In this document: positions 31,670 to 35,058 of the stretch, piece by piece
Layout: the number at the start of each line of letters is the position of its first letter
Numbering within the stretch: the stretch's first letter is position 1
Assembly (NCBI GenBank): GCA_943325515.2
Contig: CALPPS020000015.1
Location: 1 to 35,058 of the forward strand
Length of the DNA stretch: 35,058 bases
Origin: Flavobacterium psychrophilum
GTDB lineage: Bacteria; Bacteroidota; Bacteroidia; Flavobacteriales; Flavobacteriaceae
Direction of reading: 5' to 3'
Program-made: the position numbers and the translations under genes
Notes under the pieces: model-generated
Databases searched by the model: none
Told to the model about the DNA's origin: nothing
The model's input: the letters and a program-made list of their open reading frames with translations, nothing else

Positions 31670-33160
31670 TTATTCTTTTTTCTGAAAAAAATCAGCTATT
31701 TTTCTATCATTGCTTAATCTAGGTAATTTATTTTGTCCCCCTAATTTCCCAATGGATTTCATGTAATCTTGAAAACTATTTTTTGGAACTTTAGTGATAA
31801 CTATTGTTCGTAATACATTTCCTATAATCAAATCATTATAATAAGAATTCTGTATTCTCATAGCATTATCAATAAGTAACGCAAATTCTTCCAAATTATT
31901 GTGTTCGTTTTCAAAGTCAATAAACCATTCATGATAAGGTAATCCTTCGGATGGATTTATTTGTGGCGCCACGGTAAATTCGTTAACCTGAACATTTGTT
32001 CCTTGCATCGCTTCTTGCAAAGCATGTTCTACTTCTTTGCCAATTACATGTTCGCCAAATGCTGAGATATAATGTTTAATCCGTCCTGAAACAATCAAAC
32101 GATAAGGTTTCAAACTTGTAAACTGAACAGTATCACCAATATTGTAAGCCCAAAGACCTGCATTAGTAGAAATTATTAAAACATAATTTGTGTTCAATTC
32201 CACTTCGCCAATAGTAAACCGTTTTGGATTATCCTTAAAGAACTCATCCGATTTTACGAATTCATAGAAAATTCCGGAGTTCAAAAGCAATAACATTCCT
32301 TTATTCTCTTGAGAATCTTGATAAGCAAAAAAACCTTCTGAAGCAGGAAATAATTCAATAGAATCTACTTTTCTGCCTATTAAGTTTTCAAATTTAGCTC
32401 GATAAGGTTCATAATTTACACCACCATATATGAATAGATTGAAGTTTTTAAAGATTTCTCCAATCGGTTTATTCCCTTTTTGTTGCAGCTTTTCGAAATA
32501 CATTTGTACCCAACTCGGTATACCAGAAATTACGGTCATGTTTTCGTTAAATGTTTCTTCCACAATAGCATCAACTTTGGTTTCCCAATCTTCAATGCAA
32601 TTGGTTTCCCAGCTTGGCATTCGATTTTTTTGTAAATAGTTAGGAACAAAATGTGCTACAATCCCGGAGAGTCTTCCGAGTTTTATACCGTTTTTTTCTT
32701 CTAAAACCGGACTTCCTTGTAGGAAAATCATTTTTCCATCTACAAAATCGGCATTTCCTGTTTCGTGAATGTAATTTAAAATGGCGTTGCGGGCAGCTTC
32801 AATATGAGTCGGCATCGATTCTTTAGTCAATGGAATATATTTTGCACCTGAAGTGGTTCCTGAGGTTTTAGCAAAATATAATGGCTTCCCTTTCCATAAA
32901 ATATTTTCTTCCCCTTTTACAACTTTATCCATATAAGGTCGCATCTCTTCATAATCTCTTATAGGAACTTGTTTAGCAAAATCTTCAAAGTTTTTAATTG
33001 CAGAAAAATTATGGTCTTTTCCAAACTGAGTCTCTTTAGCGGAAGCCATAAGGTTTTGAAAAACGTTGCGCTGTGTTTCAATAGGATTTAATGCCCAAGC
33101 TTTAGTTTTATGGTGAATATATCGTGCAAAAAGTTTAGCTACAAAAGATTTTATAGACAT
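31670..33160 (-). CDS. GH3 auxin-responsive-promoter family enzyme
   Basis: A 496-residue member of the GH3 acyl-acid amido synthetase superfamily, adenylate-forming enzymes best known in plants. The ATP-binding signature is KTSGTTSGAKYIPLT (about residues 98-112). YGGVNYEPYRAKF, LFPASEGFFAYQ and YVLIISTNAGLWAYNIGDTV follow, and then SGRIKHYISAFGEHV, all ordered as in GH3. Bacterial GH3 proteins are common in Bacteroidota, but their substrates are unknown. The acyl substrate here cannot be inferred. It is 2 nt from both neighbours in an envelope-related operon. Confidence 0.88.
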   Translation of the reverse strand: MSIKSFVAKLFARYIHHKTKAWALNPIETQRNVFQNLMASAKETQFGKDHNFSAIKNFEDFAKQVPIRDYEEMRPYMDKVVKGEENILWKGKPLYFAKTSGTTSGAKYIPLTKESMPTHIEAARNAILNYIHETGNADFVDGKMIFLQGSPVLEEKNGIKLGRLSGIVAHFVPNYLQKNRMPSWETNCIEDWETKVDAIVEETFNENMTVISGIPSWVQMYFEKLQQKGNKPIGEIFKNFNLFIYGGVNYEPYRAKFENLIGRKVDSIELFPASEGFFAYQDSQENKGMLLLLNSGIFYEFVKSDEFFKDNPKRFTIGEVELNTNYVLIISTNAGLWAYNIGDTVQFTSLKPYRLIVSGRIKHYISAFGEHVIGKEVEHALQEAMQGTNVQVNEFTVAPQINPSEGLPYHEWFIDFENEHNNLEEFALLIDNAMRIQNSYYNDLIIGNVLRTIVITKVPKNSFQDYMKSIGKLGGQNKLPRLSNDRKIADFFQKKE

Positions 33161-33162
33161 GA

Positions 33163-33528
33163 TTATTCGTTTGTAAAATTGTTTTTGAGAGCTTTTTCAG
33201 TGCTATAAAATAGATAAACACAAGTCAAAACAATTACTAAAGCACTAATGATAAGTTGGAATTTGATATCTAAACCAAAAATTAAATTAGATAATGAAAA
33301 AACTATAAGAATCAAACCCGACCAAAACATTTTGTTACTTGAATATCGCTGTGCAAAATCCCATCTTTCTTGAGTTTTCATAGAATTTTTCGTTCTATAT
33401 CCATAAAAGAAATTAATATTTTTGGGAGGGAAAAGTAACGTGATGATTGACGTAATTAAAAAAACTATACCTGTAATGAAGGGTATAACCAAAATATTGT
33501 CGCCAATATAATTAAATAAATTTTCCAT
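33163..33528 (-). CDS. SdpI-family membrane protein
   Basis: A 121-residue protein with three membrane segments (about residues 13-35, 69-87 and 93-111). The SdpI signature follows the first segment: FPPKNINFFYGYRTKNSM, then QERWDFAQRYSSNKMF. SdpI-type proteins include the Bacillus immunity protein against the SdpC toxin, but in most bacteria their role is undefined, and no toxin gene is visible here. The ATG at 33528 is chosen because it falls 1 nt after the M23 stop; the ATG at 33543 would overlap that gene by 14 nt and add five residues. Confidence 0.82.
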   Translation of the reverse strand: MENLFNYIGDNILVIPFITGIVFLITSIITLLFPPKNINFFYGYRTKNSMKTQERWDFAQRYSSNKMFWSGLILIVFSLSNLIFGLDIKFQLIISALVIVLTCVYLFYSTEKALKNNFTNE

Positions 33529-33529
33529 A

Positions 33530-34399
33530 TTATTCAAATTCAATAAAAATACTTGGGTCTATAGGATATCCATCTTTCCATAACTCAAAATGTAAATGTA
33601 CGCCTGTTGATTCTTGTCCTGTTGAACCAGCAAGAGCGATGACTTCACCTGTTCTTACCTTGTCGCCTTGTGAAACTGTAACCGATTCCGCATGTTTATA
33701 TACAGAAATGAAACCGTTATTATGGCGAATAATAACGACGTTTCCTGTAGTTGGTGTCCAATCAGCAAAAATTACAGTGCCGCTTAAAATAGATTTTATA
33801 GGAGTATTTTTTGCTAATGCTATGTCAACCGCATAATGCTTTTTTGTTGGATTAAATTTATCTGTTATGATTCCCTTTACTGGAGGAAAAAGTACCACAT
33901 TTGCTTTTGGTGTGGCTTTTTCGAAAAGATTGTATTTGTCTTCTCTTGCCACTTCTTCTCTTAGTTTTAAATCTGATTTTGATGGTTTTAATTCTTCATC
34001 TGAAACAGGTTTTGTGTTGGAAGCAGTTATAGAGTCTTTACTAAATTTAGCATATTCTAAGTCGCCAGTTAACACCTTTTTAATTGAAGCAATATAGGCC
34101 TCATTTTTCTTTAAGGCTCTTGATAAAGAGTCGGATTTCAAAGCTAATTCTGTGGCATTTCTTTTCAATTTCGAAGATGCATAACCAGGAATATACTCTC
34201 GTAAAGGTGTAAAAGCGATAATATATGTAGTCACAAAGGTTATTAAAAACGCGCCAAAAGTAGCCACCACAAAAACATTCATTAAGGTTAATCGCAAAGA
34301 AAAAACTTCCTCAAAAGTATCCTCGTTCAAAATAACCAAGCGGTTTTTTGTGAATAGTTTTTTCTTTATGATTTTACGATTGAGCCGTTTTTCAGACAT
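33530..34399 (-). CDS. M23 family (LytM-type) peptidase, membrane-anchored
   Basis: A 289-residue cell-wall hydrolase with a cytoplasmic basic N-terminus, one membrane helix (about 38-63), a coiled-coil-like linker (80-160) and a C-terminal LytM domain (about 170-285). Zinc ligands are His188 and Asp192 (KKHYAVDIA) and His270 in HLHFE, and the catalytic His region is VYKH (234-236) with His268. All active-site residues are present, so it is probably an active peptidoglycan endopeptidase, not an EnvC/NlpD-type activator. The ATG at 34399 is chosen because the promoter element lies at 34425-34418, over the earlier alternative start. It heads the SdpI-GH3 operon. Confidence 0.92.
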   Translation of the reverse strand: MSEKRLNRKIIKKKLFTKNRLVILNEDTFEEVFSLRLTLMNVFVVATFGAFLITFVTTYIIAFTPLREYIPGYASSKLKRNATELALKSDSLSRALKKNEAYIASIKKVLTGDLEYAKFSKDSITASNTKPVSDEELKPSKSDLKLREEVAREDKYNLFEKATPKANVVLFPPVKGIITDKFNPTKKHYAVDIALAKNTPIKSILSGTVIFADWTPTTGNVVIIRHNNGFISVYKHAESVTVSQGDKVRTGEVIALAGSTGQESTGVHLHFELWKDGYPIDPSIFIEFE

Positions 34400-34417
34400 G
34401 GGGATTTGATTACAGCA

Positions 34418-34425
34418 CAAATATA
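34418..34425 (-). promoter_or_regulatory. Promoter -7 element of the M23-SdpI-GH3 operon
   Basis: Minus-strand TATATTTG matches TAnnTTTG, 18 nt before the M23 start at 34399. Confidence 0.6.
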
Positions 34426-34504
34426 GAAAAATAAGTCCGCTTTATATTTTATTAACTTTAACGTTCTTTAACGTCAAATCACACCGTGTTAATGATTTAT
34501 TTTC

Positions 34505-34512
34505 TACATTTG
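34505..34512 (+). promoter_or_regulatory. Promoter -7 element of tatA
   Basis: TACATTTG matches TAnnTTTG, 28 nt before the tatA ATG at 34541. Confidence 0.6.
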
Positions 34513-34540
34513 TACATTATTATTGTAATAAATAGAAACT

Positions 34541-34738
34541 ATGAAATTTTTAATGATATTTTTAGGAGAAATTGGAATGCCTCAAATTCTGTTAATTTTG
34601 GCTATTGTTTTACTGCTATTTGGAGGTAAAAAAATTCCAGAACTAATGAAAGGATTGGGAAGTGGTGTTAAAGAATTTAAAAATGCCGCTAAAGACGATG
34701 CTCCTGCAACCAAAAAAGAAGAAGATAAAAAAGAATAA
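34541..34738 (+). CDS. tatA: Sec-independent protein translocase TatA/TatE
   Basis: A 65-residue pore subunit of the twin-arginine translocase. It has a short N-terminal membrane helix (about residues 13-27), the hinge and amphipathic helix [17 protein letters not shown] with the invariant Phe-Gly, then KEFKNAAKD and a charged tail of Lys/Glu. Size and order are typical of TatA rather than TatB. It is a single-gene unit between its own promoter and a strong terminator. tatC is not in the window. Confidence 0.93.
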   Translation: MKFLMIFLGEIGMPQILLILAIVLLLFGGKKIPELMKGLGSGVKEFKNAAKDDAPATKKEEDKKE

Positions 34739-34760
34739 CTTTTTTAAATTCCTAAAAGAT

Positions 34761-34812
34761 AAATCCAAGATTCAAAAGTTTAACCTTTGGAATCTTGGAT
34801 TTTTTATTTTTT
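34761..34812. terminator. Strong hairpin terminator between tatA and tex
   Basis: AAATCCAAGATTC (34761-34773) pairs perfectly with GAATCTTGGATTT (34790-34802) over 13 bp, followed on the plus strand by a T-rich run. On the minus strand the tail TTTATCTTTT is also U-rich, so it probably serves both convergent genes. Confidence 0.85.
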
Positions 34813-34814
34813 AG

Positions 34815-35058
34815 TTAGACAATCATCGTCAACTGAATTCGTTTTCGCTCTTCGTCAACCTCTACAACTTTCACTTGAACGTGTTGGTGAAGTTTTACCA
34901 CTTCATTCACATCCGAAACAAAACCCGCTTTGAGTTGGGAAATATGAACCAAGCCGCTTTCTTTGATACCAATATCTACAAAGCAACCGAATGCAGTAAT
35001 GTTATTGACAATTCCGGGTAAAATCATTCCGGTTCGAATATCTTTAATTGTTTTTACA
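34815..35058 (-). CDS. tex: Tex-like RNA-binding protein, C-terminal S1 domain (partial)
   Basis: The frame is open to the window edge, so only the last 80 residues are seen. They form an S1 RNA-binding domain: KDIRTGMILPGIVNNITAF, then GCFVDIGIKESGLVHISQL, and a basic end (DEERKRIQLTMIV). The pattern matches the C-terminal S1 domain of the Tex/Spt6-like transcription accessory protein. An internal ATG at 35027 is not a start. Polynucleotide phosphorylase and S1 ribosomal proteins also carry such domains, but the GMILPGIVNNITAFGCFVDI order is that of Tex. Confidence 0.82.
   Translation of the reverse strand, partial: VKTIKDIRTGMILPGIVNNITAFGCFVDIGIKESGLVHISQLKAGFVSDVNEVVKLHQHVQVKVVEVDEERKRIQLTMIV

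Noticed and set aside
33163..33528. Immunity protein of a toxin system
   Set aside because: SdpI-like proteins can give immunity, but no toxin or export genes of the Sdp type are present nearby.
34400..34420. Earlier start at 34420 for the M23 peptidase
   Set aside because: The codon is TTG and overlaps the promoter element at 34418-34425; the ATG at 34399 gives a normal start.

Overview
The window reads as chromosomal DNA of a low-GC member of the Bacteroidota, most likely a Flavobacterium or close relative. The signs are AT-rich genes, near absence of Shine-Dalgarno sequences, repeated use of the Bacteroidetes -7 promoter element TAnnTTTG upstream of starts, a type IX secretion C-terminal sorting domain, and several families largely restricted to Flavobacteriia (DUF5687, DUF4254, DUF6427, DUF6341, DUF6909). 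No tRNA, rRNA, CRISPR array or insertion sequence was found.

Layout. 1-3394 (minus): a PadR regulator followed by four tandem paralogous membrane proteins and the start of a DUF5687 ABC-type permease; a likely PadR operator lies at 3423-3458. 3517-4569 (plus): a flavin/2Fe-2S ferredoxin reductase. 4590-6276 (minus): a GT9 heptosyltransferase-like enzyme with DUF4254. 6377-9496: nucleotide metabolism (upp, purD) with two small flavobacterial families between them. 9621-11021: a secreted Asp-box protein with a T9SS type A sorting domain. 11080-12393: a PaaK/CapK-like adenylate-forming enzyme.

12397-30747 (minus) is a Wzx/Wzy-type surface polysaccharide locus, read from high to low coordinates. 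It starts with DUF6909, a Wzz-like protein and rmlA-rmlC-rmlD (dTDP-L-rhamnose, but no rmlB). Next come a Wzx flippase, a lipoprotein, a Wzy-like polymerase and an unusual O-antigen ligase/GT4 fusion. Then an FkbM methyltransferase, an SDR, a WecG/TagA/CpsF transferase and a GDP-mannose 3,5-epimerase. The last part is a UDP-glucuronate decarboxylase, a polyprenyl-phosphate sugar transferase that would start the repeat unit, and a GT2. Its module boundaries carry wreckage: a frameshifted and nonsense-mutated O-antigen polymerase/ligase pseudogene at 15510-15973, and shorter remnants at 19677-19880, 25381-25532 and 25501-25773. This suggests gene replacement and a past change of polysaccharide structure. 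A (GTCGGTT)4 heptamer tract inside rmlD could make rhamnose synthesis phase-variable.

30789-34399 (minus): a tightly packed envelope operon of M23 peptidase, SdpI-like protein, GH3-family enzyme and a carboxypeptidase-regulatory-domain protein, divergent from tatA (34541-34738). The window ends in the C-terminal S1 domain of a Tex-type protein.

The least explained features are the PadR-linked quadruplicated membrane-protein family, the O-antigen ligase/glycosyltransferase fusion beside a dead homologue of its ligase half, and the plant-like GDP-mannose 3,5-epimerase.
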